Source: Russula earlei (Eukaryota; Basidiomycota; Agaricomycetes; Russulales; Russulaceae). From it: 44,830 nucleotides of DNA. A program made the position numbers and the translations under genes. The notes beneath the pieces were generated by a model. The model worked only from the letters and a program-made list of their open reading frames with translations. It did no database searches and was not told the origin of the DNA. Positions 32,920-44,608 of this stretch are shown piece after piece. The stretch covers positions 1-44,830 of the forward strand of contig JAGFNK010000427.1 of the NCBI GenBank assembly GCA_025769875.1, written 5' to 3'. Every line of letters begins with the position of its first letter. Position 1 is the first letter of the stretch.

Positions 32920-34821
32920 CTAGCACGGAAAGGAAGCGATGAACAGCGGGGGCCGACCGTCGTCATCGTTGCGAAACTCGTGGGCGGTGTTCCGTAGAAC
33001 CGTGGCCTGGTGACAGCCGATCAATGGCAGTTTTGCATTTATCATCAGACAGGTGATGAACAGGTGGCGGGTTCTGACCTTTGGCTTGGGGTGTCGGGAC
33101 GACGCGTACGCAATGGCCATGCTTTGCGTGGTGAACGCGCACCAGAGCCTAGCTGCATAAGAAAGAAAGTCGGGCAAGGTTTGGGTTTGGGGAAAGTGCC
33201 TTTTCACGGACCGGTGTGTTCGCTTCCGTTCATCCCCTGCGTGATGAGAAGCACGCCTACGGCCGGCTGATGCTCCCCTCGTTGACGCCATCTGCCTAGC
33301 TTGGGGGGAACCGCCGAAGTCGCAAACGATGCGTGCATTATTCATAGACAAACAAGACGGCGACGCACCGTAGAACTGATCGACCAGAACGGATCGGAGG
33401 ATGTCGTGCCCGTCCTCGTCCTCCGCGCTCGCGGCGATCCTCTCGGCCAGGGTTCTGGCCAGGGAGGATTGCACGATCAGCTCCCCCTGTCCCGAGACGC
33501 TGCAGGCCACGCTGCGGCCACCAGACGATCGTTCCGCCCAACAGCCCGCGCCGAAAATGGCCGCCTAATGAAAACCCACAGACGAAAAGAACGGCTTTCA
33601 ATGAAACTAAGAGAGAGAGAGAGACTGGGGGGAGAGAGGATCGTCTGACGGACCTCGCCCACACGTCCGGGGTGCTTGAGCAGTAAACCCCCGCTGAGGT
33701 CACCGGGCGGGTAAAAAGGTATGAGGATGAGCACACATAGAAGAGGCGAAAGCGAAGTAAAACAGGGAACAATCCACCGACCATCCCTGCCGTTCGCCAA
33801 ACAGGAAAAAAAAACGAAAAACGAAAGAGAAGAGAGAAACAATAGATAGGACACACCTCGATACGCCGGCAGCGACTTGTCGCTCTTGCCGCCGGACGTC
33901 GTCGCCGCCAACCAGCACGACAGCGCCGACGGTATCCTGCCGCGCGTCCACCGGCATGATGCCCAGCGTCTCGGGATCATGATCAGAAGGCCCACCACCA
34001 CCCTCGGCGGGTGCCCACGCCGACGCGCGCTCCTCCCCCTTCCAACGCCCTAGCCGCTCTCGCCACACGGCCCACTCCTCCCGCGCCCTCGGCGCGACCA
34101 TCTCCCGGGGCGAATCGACGACCGGGACGCCCTGCGCCCGCGCAAATCGCACCGCGCCCTCTCCCACGAGCATCAAAGGCGGAACGCGGCCCATCCCCGT
34201 CCCCGTCCCCGTCCCCGTCCCCGTTCCCAAGCCTAAGCCCAAGTCCCGTCCCGGCCCCGACGCCTGCTCCGGCTCCCGCCGTTGTGGCCGACGTCGTCGT
34301 CGACCCTCGAGGACGCGGCGGGCGAGCAAGACGGGATTGCGCACGCCGGGCACGGCGCCGACGCTCCCGAACGAGAACGAGGATGGGGACGGAGGGGACG
34401 AGGGCGGGTAGACGTGAGGGTGGGCGGTGCTGCCTTCGACCGTCATTCCGTCTCCGTCTCCGTCTCCATCTTCCGCCGTTGACGACATGAGTGATGCGTC
34501 GCACTCGACGTCCCCGTCGAAGGTGAGGTTCGAGCCGTAGCCCGCGTTAAAGTCTGGGGCATCCTCGAGTGCGGCAATGAGCGTCGTCACGGCGTCGAGC
34601 GCGGATGACGATCCAGAGGAATGGGTGTTGTCAATGGTGGAACTGGCGGCACCGATAACCGGTGCAGTCGTGACGGCGAACGTGGCGAGCGTGGAGGAAA
34701 TGGCTGCGCGTAGGTTACGATTGACCGAGGAGTCCGATACGGGTGAGTGGTATCCTGCGCCGCCGTGAACGGCGACGAGGTAGAAAGGACGGGATGTTGT
34801 GTCTCGAGCTTGGTGAGACAT
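32920..34821 (-). CDS. TASP1: Threonine aspartase (taspase 1-like), N-terminal-nucleophile hydrolase
   Basis: Member of the asparaginase/taspase T2 family. The proenzyme self-cleaves before a threonine, which then becomes the catalytic nucleophile. Start MSHQARDTTSRPFYLVAVHGGAG at 34821; Ala-rich helices and DFNAGYGSNLTFDGDVECDAS follow. The predicted nucleophile is Thr297 in QDTVGAVVLVGGDD. Downstream exons give SGGLLLKHPGRVGE, AAIFGAGCWA, SCSVSGQGELIVQSSLA-type sequence, VGVLLITQG, RLWCAFTTQSMAIAYASSRHPKPK and KATVLRNTAHEF. Residues about 115-215 form a low-complexity insert with a Gly-Thr repeat; such a loop precedes the cleavage site in taspases. Two of its introns begin GTCCGT (33653, 33211). 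Metazoan taspase cuts MLL-type proteins; the fungal substrate is unknown. Confidence 0.88.
34190..34228 (+). repeat. (ccccgt)n hexanucleotide microsatellite in the taspase gene
   Basis: About six near-perfect ccccgt units encode the Gly-Thr run of the taspase loop on the minus strand. The repeat is in frame, so length changes would alter the loop without breaking the protein. Confidence 0.85.
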
Positions 34822-35015
34822 CAGGCAGACGACATCTATCTATATCAATTGTATTAAATACTGCAAGTCACTCTTTATATGATAATGTAGCGATACGGGG
34901 CCCATATACTCGATCAACAATCCGCCATTACTCGGTACAAGAAGAGTCTGCAATCGTACAGCCTAACACTATTTGGTCCAGTAACAGGTACACTGTACCA
35001 TCCAACTGTGGTGTA

Positions 35016-38000
35016 TCACAATCGTAAAAGAGCTTTCAGTGGACCCATCGTCCGAACCGAATGCATGGCAATACGCATACCATGCGCGAATGCCCAGAGG
35101 AGAGCAACTAGAGCGAAGGAAGAGCACCATCCAGTCAAGACTTGGCACGCAACGTAGGTGGCTTCGACTCACATAAGAGAATTGGAATCCAGAATAACCT
35201 AAGCATGAGATCCTCTGCAACACAAAAAGGCATCAATCCGGGCGTTCATACCTCCAAGAAGAATAAGCAGACCTTTGTTTTGGATTTGTCTCGCATGCTT
35301 TCTCGGGCGGTATCCATATGCTTTGACCTCACGGTCGTCTGGGGCAGGTCCGGTGTCATACCCCACTCGACGTGCGGTTGACCGCTCTGGTGAAGTCATT
35401 GACTGACCCGCCACGGGCGGCTCGCCATCGTCCTCGGCTCGGGGTGTGTACACCGGAGGTGATTCATCGTCTTGCACTTGGGGTACCTGCAGGAACCAAG
35501 ACTTCTCCAAAAAGGTACGCCACTCCTGCGACGTCAGCAACGACCGCATCTTGCCCTTCCGAGGTTCTGGGCTATGCGGATTAGCACCCGTAACCGGGAC
35601 GGTAGGGGTGCGGAGGGATGCAGTCCAAGGTACGTAAACTGGGAACACTGCCGGAAGTGCACCCCATGGAACGCCAGGCACACCGGGGAGTTGTAAAAGT
35701 TGCGGGAAAGCGAGGTGCGACATGTTTGGAATGATACCATCCTTTGGCTGCACACGCGCCAGAGTACGTTGGATCTTGCGCATGAAAGTCGCCGCCCGTT
35801 TCTCATCAACACTACTATCCTTCTCTTTTCCAAGCTCCGGTAGTTGGCGGCCACTATCTTCAGCAGCTGGGGACGGAGGTCCTAAGTCGACGCTGCGACG
35901 TAACACCCGCGAAGCAGGTCGTGAATGACCATGGTTGCGGACCACGTCATCTCCAGAATCTTCGCCATCTCCCCATTGGGACTCGCCATCCGCTACATTG
36001 TCCGTCTCGATCAGGTCGGCAAAGTTGAAGTCAGCCAACTCTTGGGCAGTCTTGCCTTCGACGTTGACTATTTCTACGTCCGCTCCAGAATCAAGCAGGA
36101 CAGCTGCGCAACTTTGTGCTCCGACCAAGCTGGCGAGATGCAACGCTGTGTGTCCGTTGTGATCCCGCGCGTCCTTGTCAACATTATGATCGATCAAGAA
36201 GCTCGCGAGGTCAGGATATTTGAGGAATGCAGCAAAATGCAATAGTGTCTGTCCACCACCTGTCTTAAGCTCCATCGCCATTGCAAGCGAGACTTCTGAG
36301 GGCGCATCAATCTGCACATCAAGCAAAGACAAGAGATCAATGACCATCTTCTCCAGTCCGCTCCAAGGGCCCATGTGATGAAGCGCCGAGCGAAGGCTTA
36401 GGGAGATGGTATCAGTAGCAAGCTGCATAGCGTTGGGTGAATCGGAGCCGCTTGGCGTGTCCTCATTCGCTGGCCCAACGATACGCATGGCCACGCTCTT
36501 CGCGTCCTCTAATTTTCCCGTCATCTTGAGGCCCACGACCTGAAGCGCCAATTCCATCCTGTTGGACCGCGATATAAGTTAAAGGCGAGGACATAGGGCA
36601 TGGTGTCAGAAGACTTACAATGCCCTGTCCGATTCGTCCGTATAAGTAAACAAGCACGGCGGAGTGCCGTCATCATCCTTAGTTATCCCATTAAACCATA
36701 CTGCAACGACTCCAGACGTCGAGCGAGGCGGAAGGATGCAAACGAGTGTATTGTCACTCCAGCGTTGCGTAGAACTTGCCATGACATCTCCAAAAATGCA
36801 ATCAAGTTGCTGAGAAGGATGGAAGTTCGACCCCAGCACAGTGACCTCGATGCCACCAATAATCGGACCCGAGGATGGAATGAGCCGATGGATGCGTGGC
36901 TTAAGGGCTGACGCCATGGGTGGAGGGTCTGGGAAGAACATGAAAGGAAGCGGCGCAGAAGCAAGGGGATCTCGCAAAAGTTGGTATTGGGGCACAGACA
37001 TAGCCACGGGGGATGGGGGAGCGGTAGGCAAGAACGCAGAGGGGGAGACACCACGCTCCGAGTCTGACAAGGATGTCGAATGGACCGGCCGTGGAGCTGA
37101 TAGCGGTATCTCCGGCAAGTCGAGAATAGTGGGCTCTAGATGGCCAGGAGAGACGATGGAAGAATTCGAAGGTACTTCAACATTCGTGAGGACAAAGGTG
37201 GTGGACGCGCGTGGTGAGGGAGGAGCCGTAGCACAAATTTGACTGGGAGGTCCAGAGCTGGCAAGTTGAGATGGAGTAGTTGCGCGAGTGGGAAGTGCAG
37301 ATGTGAAGACAGAAGGTGAGGTCAAGCTGCCCGAGCTGCTCCTTCGGGACATGCCTCGAGGTTCTCCATGAGAAGTGTCTGCGCCTTTAATTTTCTGCCT
37401 CTTCTTCCCATGATGAAAGGTCGTCTCATGGGCGAGTGACTGCTTACGCTTGCCTGAAACGGCCTTGTCTGACACGTCGGGAGATACCTGGGACCAATCG
37501 ATTTCCGCATGAAGAGGTGGCTTTGCATTTGCCCCGGTGCTTTTATGATCGTCTGTGATCATGATTGGATGGGTGGTCCCACTACCAACGACTCTGCCAG
37601 TGTGGTCGGACATGATGAGATGAACATGGAACCCAACTCGCTCGCGGTGGTGACGACAGTAACAAGTGATACGGAGTGGGAAGACAACGGTGCCGGAGGA
37701 GAAGCTGAGCACTTCAGGACAATTGAACTGAACGATGTTGAAGGGTTCGGTCGTACCATTAGCCATTGCATTTGCGGCTTCGGGAGAATCAGAGTCATGC
37801 CGCTGGGGGCGGACGCGCTGGGCCAATTTTCGGGCGACCCGCTTTGCCTTTGCGAAGATTCAATGGGAAATGACAAGGAAGAGGGGAAAATAGCATACTT
37901 CTCGACTTTGACAACTGGAGCAACAAACAACGCGCGAATGAGGGGGCGAGGCGCATGTTATCTCCACACCAAGTTGCAAGGTGTCTTCGACCGAGGGGTC

Positions 38001-38920
38001 TATGCTGGACATTAGTAAACGCTGATGGGTGTAGGTAAGGAGACGGACCGATTTTGCCTTCTTTTCGTGTTCTCTTCTTTGTGGCTGTGCCCTTGGGTAA
38101 TTTCAACCATTTCCATGAACCGACGCGATCATATTGGGAGGGCTGATCCCCAGCCGTCGCACTTGCATAGGCAAGATCAACTGTGACGCGGACTTGAGTT
38201 TCGACACGAGATTTTGTACCACCTTCAGGTATACTGGGGAATATTATAGCGAGACTAGGAAAAAGGAATGGATTGTAAGTGAGTGGCAATATCAGAGGAT
38301 GCCGGGTATGATGAAGCCAACGTACTTTGAACACGACTCCTTGGGGGGATATACGACATTCTGGGAAGCCAAGGGGTTCTTTTTGCGTGGCTGTGAAGCT
38401 GGAGGAGGGACTGGTTTGATGGGGGATATAAGCAATAGAGGTGGTACCATTGTGACTGCGGAGGAGTGTTGACCATCCTCGAGAGGCTGAGAAGGTGATA
38501 TAGAGGGCGAGACAGATGCAGAGGTATAGGGGAACTCGGAAGGGCCTGTAGGAAAGGCAGTGGATAGAACGGGGGATGAAGAAGAACTGAGAGCGGGTAA
38601 TGAGACCACGTGTGTCGAGCCTTTTTTTTTTTTCATGGAATAGGAACTTACTCGTCGTATGCATAATCTTGGATGAGGTCGTCCAGTGAGAGAATGTCTG
38701 TGGGATCTTCTTTGATTGTCGTGAAAAGATGAGGAGAGTTGTCATCCCAGCAAACTGCTTGGGGGGAAGTTGGCTCTGCTGGTCGGGTCTTATACCAGGC
38801 GGAGAGGTCAATGTTGGTGGGTAAGGGAGTGACTTGGATGTTATCGTCAGGAGTTGAGGGGGTGACGGGGGAAGGCGAACGAGAGGCAGTTGTAGTGAGG
38901 GAAGGAGATGAGGAAGACAT
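35016..38920 (-). CDS. MGA2: SPT23/MGA2-type ER-anchored transcription regulator (IPT/TIG + ankyrin + TM)
   Basis: In yeast this family senses membrane lipid packing in the ER. Processing releases the N-terminal part, which activates the delta-9 desaturase gene. Start MSSSSPSLTTTASRSPSP at 38920; DDLIQDYAYDE ends exon 1 (38652-38920). Signatures: IPEGGTKSRVETQVRVTVDLA, DRVGSWKWLKLPKG, CASPPHSRVVCCSSCQSRE, AKRVARKLAQRVRPQ, ITCYCRHHRERVGFHVHLIM and an IPT/TIG domain (KPRIHRLIPSSGPIIGGIEVTVLGSNF). Two ankyrin repeats follow (TLLHFAAFLKYPDLASFLIDH; HTALHLASLVGAQSCAAVLL). A C-terminal transmembrane helix (LFWIPILLFALLWAFAHG), assembled across the last intron, ends the protein at 35016. The junction after EGKIG (about 38000-38050) is ambiguous: GTCTCC keeps phase, GTCCGT does not. 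Confidence 0.92.
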
Positions 38921-39429
38921 GGGAGGGAGAGGGAGAGATGAGACCCTCACTCGCTTATACTTTTGTAAGTTTGATGCTCTAGAGCATTTCGTTTGGCTTT
39001 CGCTTTCGGCTCCACAATTCACTCCGTGAAAAGAAAGTGTGGTCTCTGTTCTTCCATCTCGCTTCCGACGATTTACTCGTGTTCATGCTCATGCTCATGC
39101 TCATGTTCATGCTCATACTCATACAATCCCTCTCACAACAGAGCACGACCTACAGCCCAGGAGGAGAGCAACCCGCCATATCTACCACCCAACGACAATC
39201 AACCCAACCCCAACAGATCCGCCGCCACCGCGCGCTCCTGGTTATCTCCTTGGTCATGGCTATCAGCCACTTCAGTCAGCGATGACGGCTGCAACTCGGC
39301 CATGTGGCTGGGACATAACATCCACAAACAAGCCAGCCCTGAAACCCGTTTGATGTCACGTGAACAATCTTGGATTACATCAGCCAGTCGGTCCAACCTA
39401 AGCACACAACCACCTCTGCTATAGCCAAA
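38921..39429. promoter_or_regulatory. Divergent promoter between MGA2-like and nucleoporin genes
   Basis: These 509 bp separate the start codons. The region contains a (catgct)n-type microsatellite at about 39080-39121 and a Pro/Ser-coding-looking CT-rich patch. No specific regulatory sites were recognised. Confidence 0.5.
39080..39121 (+). repeat. (catgct)n microsatellite
   Basis: Imperfect hexamer repeats (tcatgctcatgctcatgctc and variants with tt or ta substitutions) lie in the divergent promoter. Length polymorphism here could affect transcription, but that is speculative. Confidence 0.8.
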
Positions 39430-41998
39430 ATGAAGCGAGGCGCAGACAAACAATTAACCAAGGATGATGATATGGAAGATGAGGTTGAGGTGTGCCGACT
39501 CATTTCCAACTCAAACGCCTGCTTGTCTGAACTTCTCATCTCAACAGCAGGTCCAAACAGGTTTCCGAGTGGCCAACGAGTCCGAGCTGGCAAGGCGGGA
39601 GTGCGTCCTTTCTTTTCTTACCCTTGCCAACACAGCTCATCGGCTGCTCTCGTAGGATGCGTGGTCTTCCCAGGCGTACAAGTCCTGCCGTCCTTCCCGC
39701 TATCCCTCCTGCCAACAGCACCCCTGTATGTCTTCACCCTTCCTACTTACTTCCACCCACTTATTCCGATACGTCGTCACGAGCAGCCAGCTGTCCCACA
39801 AAAGTTTGGTAACTCTCAGGATTCGGATCCTCTGGCGGCGCAACAACCCCATTCACGTTTGCGCTTGCTGGCCCTCCCCAGAATCCAGCGGATGCTCCCG
39901 CTGTCTCGGAATCGGCGTCGAATGCTACCAAAAAGTTTGCGTCCTTCCTTGGTCCTTCATCCACCGCAGGCGCAAAGCCTTTGCTCTCATCAGCCCATAC
40001 GCTGAAAACGGATGCGTCCGGCGACACTGATGAGGTCGCGCTCGGTTATTACACCTCCCTCCGCGGACTCAATTCGTCTTTCCTCTCGGCTGTCACAAAT
40101 GCCATCCAGTCTGATCCGTTTATCGACATTGCAGACACATTGGAACAGTATAAAAGCATCGCATCACGGTTCAACAAGATTATGATGATAAATCCTCTCA
40201 CACAAAGATGCAGAGCGCTCCAAGCAAGCCTTCCATTCCTCCTGCTTCGTTCTCCTTCCCCAAACCTGCTACTTCCGCGCCAGCCACAATGCCGGTGCCG
40301 CCGTCAAGCTTCGTAGGTTTTGGAGCTACGAGTTCTGCTAAGCCTCCAACTGGATTCAATACTGGCCATGCGCCGCCTTCAACCCCTTTCAGCTTCTCAT
40401 CATCATCGTCATCATCGTCATCGTCATCAACAGCAGCAGCAGCAGCAGCAGCAGCAACAGCAACAGAACCTTCAGACTCTCAATCTACGTCTGCGATTTC
40501 GTTCTCCCCCTTCGCCGGTGCCGTATCCTCGTCCTCTCCGTTCAAACCAACTGCCTCAAAAGAAATGGAAACTACTCCTTCGCTCAAGCCAGCCTTCTCA
40601 CTTGGCGCAGCCTCATTCACTGGTCCCACTTCCAGCGCCTTCCCTTTCGGCGGCTCTACCACCTTACATTTTAGCAATCCACCAAAGTCTTCCTCACTCT
40701 TCGGCTCTGAAAAGGCAGCCACAGAAGAAAAGGACAAGGAGAAAGACAAGCCCCCTCATCTGCGTCCGCGCCGTTCCCCTTCGCCCTGGCGCCCGGAACG
40801 AAGCTCTTTGGTAACAGCACAACGTCTTCGGGATCGAGCAGCATATTTGGCTCGGCGACGGCGACCAGATCCGTCGAAGACAAGGACATGGACATAGAGA
40901 CAGACAAGGCTCCGCCGTTGCCACCGCTCAGCAGCGCATTTGGCGGGTCGTTCGGCTCGTCCGCGAAAACCGTCGCCGTTCGTTTTCGGCACGTCGACAT
41001 CGACGACACCCGCGCAGTTCGGGTTCGGCGTCGCCCCGGGAAGCAGCGAGGGATCGTCCCCGCCAAAGGCGGGCAGCGTCGGCTTTTCGTTTGGCTCGCC
41101 ATCGCACTCGCCATCGTCCCAATCGACGACCACAACCACAACGGCGACGCCCGCCGTCGCCGCTCCCGGCTCGGTCTTTGGCAGCTTTGTGGCCACGTCA
41201 ACATCAACGTCCGCATCACTCGCGCCCTCTGCGTCCTCCGGAGGAGCGACGCCGATGCCGGCGGCGGCGGCAGGTTACTGCCGGATCGACGCCCACGTCG
41301 ACGACCGCAAGCACCCCCCGTGCCCGCGCCGCCGCCGCCATTACCTGCTGCTGCGCCCACACACCTTGAAGTGTCCTCCTCGGCTGCGGGGACGCGAGGC
41401 GATACCCCCGCGACGGAGGGCTCGGTGGACGAGGATGGCCTCGCGCGGACAATGTCACCCGGGCTCCACGGTGGCGAAGGCGAGGGCGAAGAGGACGAGG
41501 AGGTGACGTACACGGTCAAGGCCAAGGTGTTCAAGTTTACGATGGACCGTGAGGGCGCGCCTACGTGGTCCGAAATGGGCGTCGGTGCGGTTTGCTTTCT
41601 CGTTCGCTCTCTCTCTCTCTTTGCCTTACATATATTTCTTTGACTAGGCATGCTCCGTCTCAAGAAGCACAATGAAACAAACACGCGGCGGGTCATCCTG
41701 CGCTCCACGACCACCGGAAAGATCGTCATTGTGGGTTGCCCTCACTCTCACTTTCTTTTTTTGAACCCCGTCCCATTTTTTTTTTTTGATGTAGAACTTC
41801 CGCATATATCCCGGATTGCAGCCGAAGCGCACAGGAAAGACGGTCGCTTTTACGGGTCATATTACATCGCCTGGCAAGGATACGCAGACGGCGCAGTACC
41901 GTCTACGGGTAGGTACCGAGGATGCCGCGAAGGAGATGACGGAAGCGATAGAGCGCGAAGTGCGGCTGTTGCAGACCGATTCGAGCTCAAGTACTTGA
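39430..41998 (+). CDS. NUP2/NUP50-like nucleoporin with FG region and RanBP1 domain, several frame breaks
   Basis: Mobile nucleoporin that binds Ran-GTP and importins at the nuclear basket. Start MKRGADKQLTKDDD at 39430. Then come RRMRGLPRRTSPAV, a helical core (YYTSLRGLNSSFLSAVTNAIQSDPFIDIADTLEQY), a Ser/Thr-rich FG region (KLFGNS, SSIFGSATA, AFGGSFGSS, PFVFGTSTST, AQFGFGVAP, SVGFSFGSP, SVFGSFVA) and a C-terminal RanBP1 domain (VTYTVKAKVFKFT, GMLRLKKHNETNTRRVILRSTTTGKIVI, GKTVAFTGH). It ends EVRLLQTDSSSST. Frame continuity needs one base added near 40178 and at 40751-40755 (CCCCC), and one removed at 40966-40969 (AAAA). A further join near 41275-41315 needs a 38-nt intron or two more corrections. 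The junction near 39800-39830 is also unresolved. Confidence 0.85.
40395..40465 (+). repeat. (tca)n-(cag)n trinucleotide microsatellite in the FG region
   Basis: Runs of tca/tcg followed by cag/caa triplets encode Ser then Ala tracts in the nucleoporin frame. Another frame would give polyHis and polyGln, but FG motifs on both sides support the Ser/Ala frame. Confidence 0.9.
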
Positions 41999-42234
41999 TG
42001 CAGACACGAAATCGTACACATCTCTCTGCCTTGGGTGATATACAAAACCCGTTCTCCCCTCCCCCCTCCCCCTCCCCGTCTCCCTTCCTCTAGCGCGATG
42101 CCATCGCTATTCACAAATTACAGCTGATGCTTCGGTTTGGGTTGTGGGTCAGCGCGCCTTGCGAATGAAATTTAGGATGCGCAAGAAGCAGGAAGGGCTT
42201 GTATGTAGTGTGTGGGGGGAGACGCTTTGATCTT

Positions 42235-44608
42235 TCACTTTCCCATGAAGTGGCTCTGCGCGTTGTGCCAGATCGATTTGAGCAAGAACGCTTGGCTGAG
42301 GAGCATCTCGATTTCATGGTCTGTCCAATCTTGTGTGGGCAAACGACTGCAGGAACATGATGATGCCCTGAGGGGAGGATAAGGTTATAGACTATGGAGT
42401 TGAGAGCGCGCACGCACCTGGAAATCCATCGCTCGGAGCTTGTCGCTCCACCGCACGAGGAACGCCGAACACACGTAAAGGTGAAATTGAGAAAAGGCGT
42501 CCGAACCTTCCGCCTGCACCGCGTCGCGCGTTATCCCGTCATCGTCGCTACCCCGGAGCCGCGCTTGCGCAGATGAGAGGACGCACCAGATAGGTATCCA
42601 CATCCTCACGGTATTCTTCACGCTGATCTCGCGCATCAGCAGGCAGTTCATCCACCTGAACGCAAATTGCATAAACTCCACGCCTTGCGTGGCGAGGTGC
42701 TCGGAGAGCGGCGCGTCGATGCGCGCGACGAGCTCCGCCATGCGCTTCACGCTGCGCTGGATGCCCGGTTGCGCCGTGGTGTAGTTCTCAGGGATCTCGT
42801 TGAGCAGGCGCGAGAGGCACCAGAAAGAATCGGCCTCGACCGCGGCGAGGACGGGAGGAGGGAGTATCGAAGGGTCAATCTCTTCGGGATCGGTATCTGC
42901 GGTTTTCAGCCTCGGGTCAGTTCCAACTGCTGCTCGATTATTTTTTTTTTTCGTTTCTGATAGGACCGCCTACCGACGTATGCAGACAGGAACACCTCGA
43001 AGAACGGTGTGGCGAGATCGTTTATCCCTTGCACGTATCCACTGGCGGGGTGTCGCATCGCCCAGACGTACAGTATGCGCTCCAGACTCTGAAAAAAAAA
43101 AAAAAAAGGACATGACGCTCATGCAGGTCGATAATGGAAGGCAGCCATACGCGTTGCGTCGAGGCATGCATCCATAGCTGCACCCCAGGTCGTGTCCGAG
43201 GCACGTCTATCTCGATCTGGTGCCATATCTGTGATCTAGGCCATCTTTGCCCTTGGCGAACGTGAGATCGACAAGGGACTGGTACTCTCCACGTCTCCGT
43301 TCCAGGGTGGATGAGCGCAGGCCCATGGGCAGTGGCAGATGGCCCTTAGAAAGATGAGGCTAAAGTGGTGCGCGGAAGATATGATCTGATCGTACCAGGA
43401 GCAGAGGCCAAGCTATTGGACGGAACTCTTCGGGAATCCCTGACCAGGCCACTTTCGCAACTCAGCTTATAGGAAGAAAAAATAATAATTTTCAGAATGG
43501 GCCCGCGTAGGGAATCAGTGAAAGGGAAAGAGGACGGACCCATGTCCACATCCTCTCGCGACAGACATTCAAGGAACTTGTGACGACGATTAGCCTTGAA
43601 AGACTGCTCTCGCCTCAACTTTTCAGTGGGCTCGCCGTGATGCGGAGACGACGATCTCGAATTTTGAGACGACAAAGATCCAGAACGGCTATGCCACCCC
43701 GCACGGCGCCTAAGGAGACGCAGTGGATCTGTGAGGCGAACATATCCACGCGTGAATCCCTTACACATGTACGATGGCAGAAAAGAATAAAAACGATGCG
43801 GCGCACCATTCGCGATCTGAGCTGCATCCCGTCGGACGAACGCAGCGCCCTGCCGAGCCTTGGGTACCACAGGCATATCGACGAACAACTCGGCGCCGAG
43901 ATCCTCGAAGGTGTCGGCGCCGCCCTCGCGATCGTCGTCATCCGAGTCGTCGCCGCCGCCGTCGTCGTCGTCGTCGTCGCGCTGCGGGCGCGAAGGCTCC
44001 GGATGAGCGGCGACGGCCCTGTCGCCGAGTCCGGGCCTGAGCCCGTCCGCGCTCCCCTTTTGCACGATCGTCCAGCCGTTTCTCGTCGTGGTGGTGGGGT
44101 GGGTCGAGAGAAACGTGGTCGGCGTCGGCGTGGGACGACGGGTGCGGGGACGAGCTCCTCGTGGGGCTCGGCGCGCTGACGTGGGTGTACGAGAGGGCGA
44201 GGGTCGAGCTGGAGCTGTTGCGGGACCTGCGAGGAACGGGCACGGGCTTGGGCGCGGACGCTGCCGTGGACGGGACGTGGCACCCGTCGACGGTTGAGGG
44301 TGCCCGGGTTGTTGCTGTTGGTTGTGCGAACGAGCCCAGGCGGTCTGGGAGTTCGAGGCCGACTCGGGATCTGATGCGCTGTCCCAGGCGTCGTCTTCGG
44401 CCCACTCCTCTGTGATGGAATAAGGGAAGTGGGAAGGAGGATTGAGGCTTATGTGGGGCCTCGTTGGGGGGGGCGGGCTGCCATATGCTTGAAGACACCC
44501 CACTGGAAGGATTGTTGAAGAGGAGGAAGTTTGAGATGAAAGGGTTGGTGGACAGGATGCGAGTGTCGGCGCTGTGACAATCACGGCGGTTTGATGCATC
44601 ATGATCAT
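42235..44608 (-). CDS. GYP1: GYP1-type Rab GTPase-activating protein (TBC domain), several frame breaks
   Basis: TBC-domain GAP that accelerates GTP hydrolysis by Golgi and endocytic Rab GTPases. Start MIMMHQTAVIVTAPT at 44608. The N-terminal half is low-complexity (Ser/Pro, poly-Asp DDDDDDGGGDD) with SYTHVSAPSP and NGWTIVQKGS. Then come FKANRRHKFLECLSREDVD, ELRKVAWSGIPEEFRPIAW, the arginine-finger motif IDVPRTRPGVQLW and the glutamine-finger motif YVQG. VARIDAPLSEHLATQGVEFMQFAFRWMNCLLMREIS, AFSQFHLYVCSAFLVRW and QAFLLKSIWHNAQSHFMGK end it. The frame needs single-base corrections at 44079-44081, 43453-43455 and 42341-42343, plus probably one more upstream in the Pro-rich part. The intron at 43539 starts GTCCGT. 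Another intron carries a 15-A run. Convergent with the nucleoporin. Confidence 0.88.

Noticed and set aside
34011..34490. Plus-strand Pro/Ala/Arg-rich frame of about 160 residues
   Set aside because: It is a shadow of the GC-rich taspase exon on the minus strand and contains the (ccccgt)n repeat.
40320..40814. PolyHis/polyGln frame
   Set aside because: It is an alternate reading of the tca/cag microsatellite. FG motifs and the RanBP1 domain support the Ser/Ala frame of the nucleoporin.
43580..44179. Plus-strand frame with Val/Ala-rich run
   Set aside because: It is antisense to the GYP1-like exon. The Val run is the complement of the poly-Asp codons.
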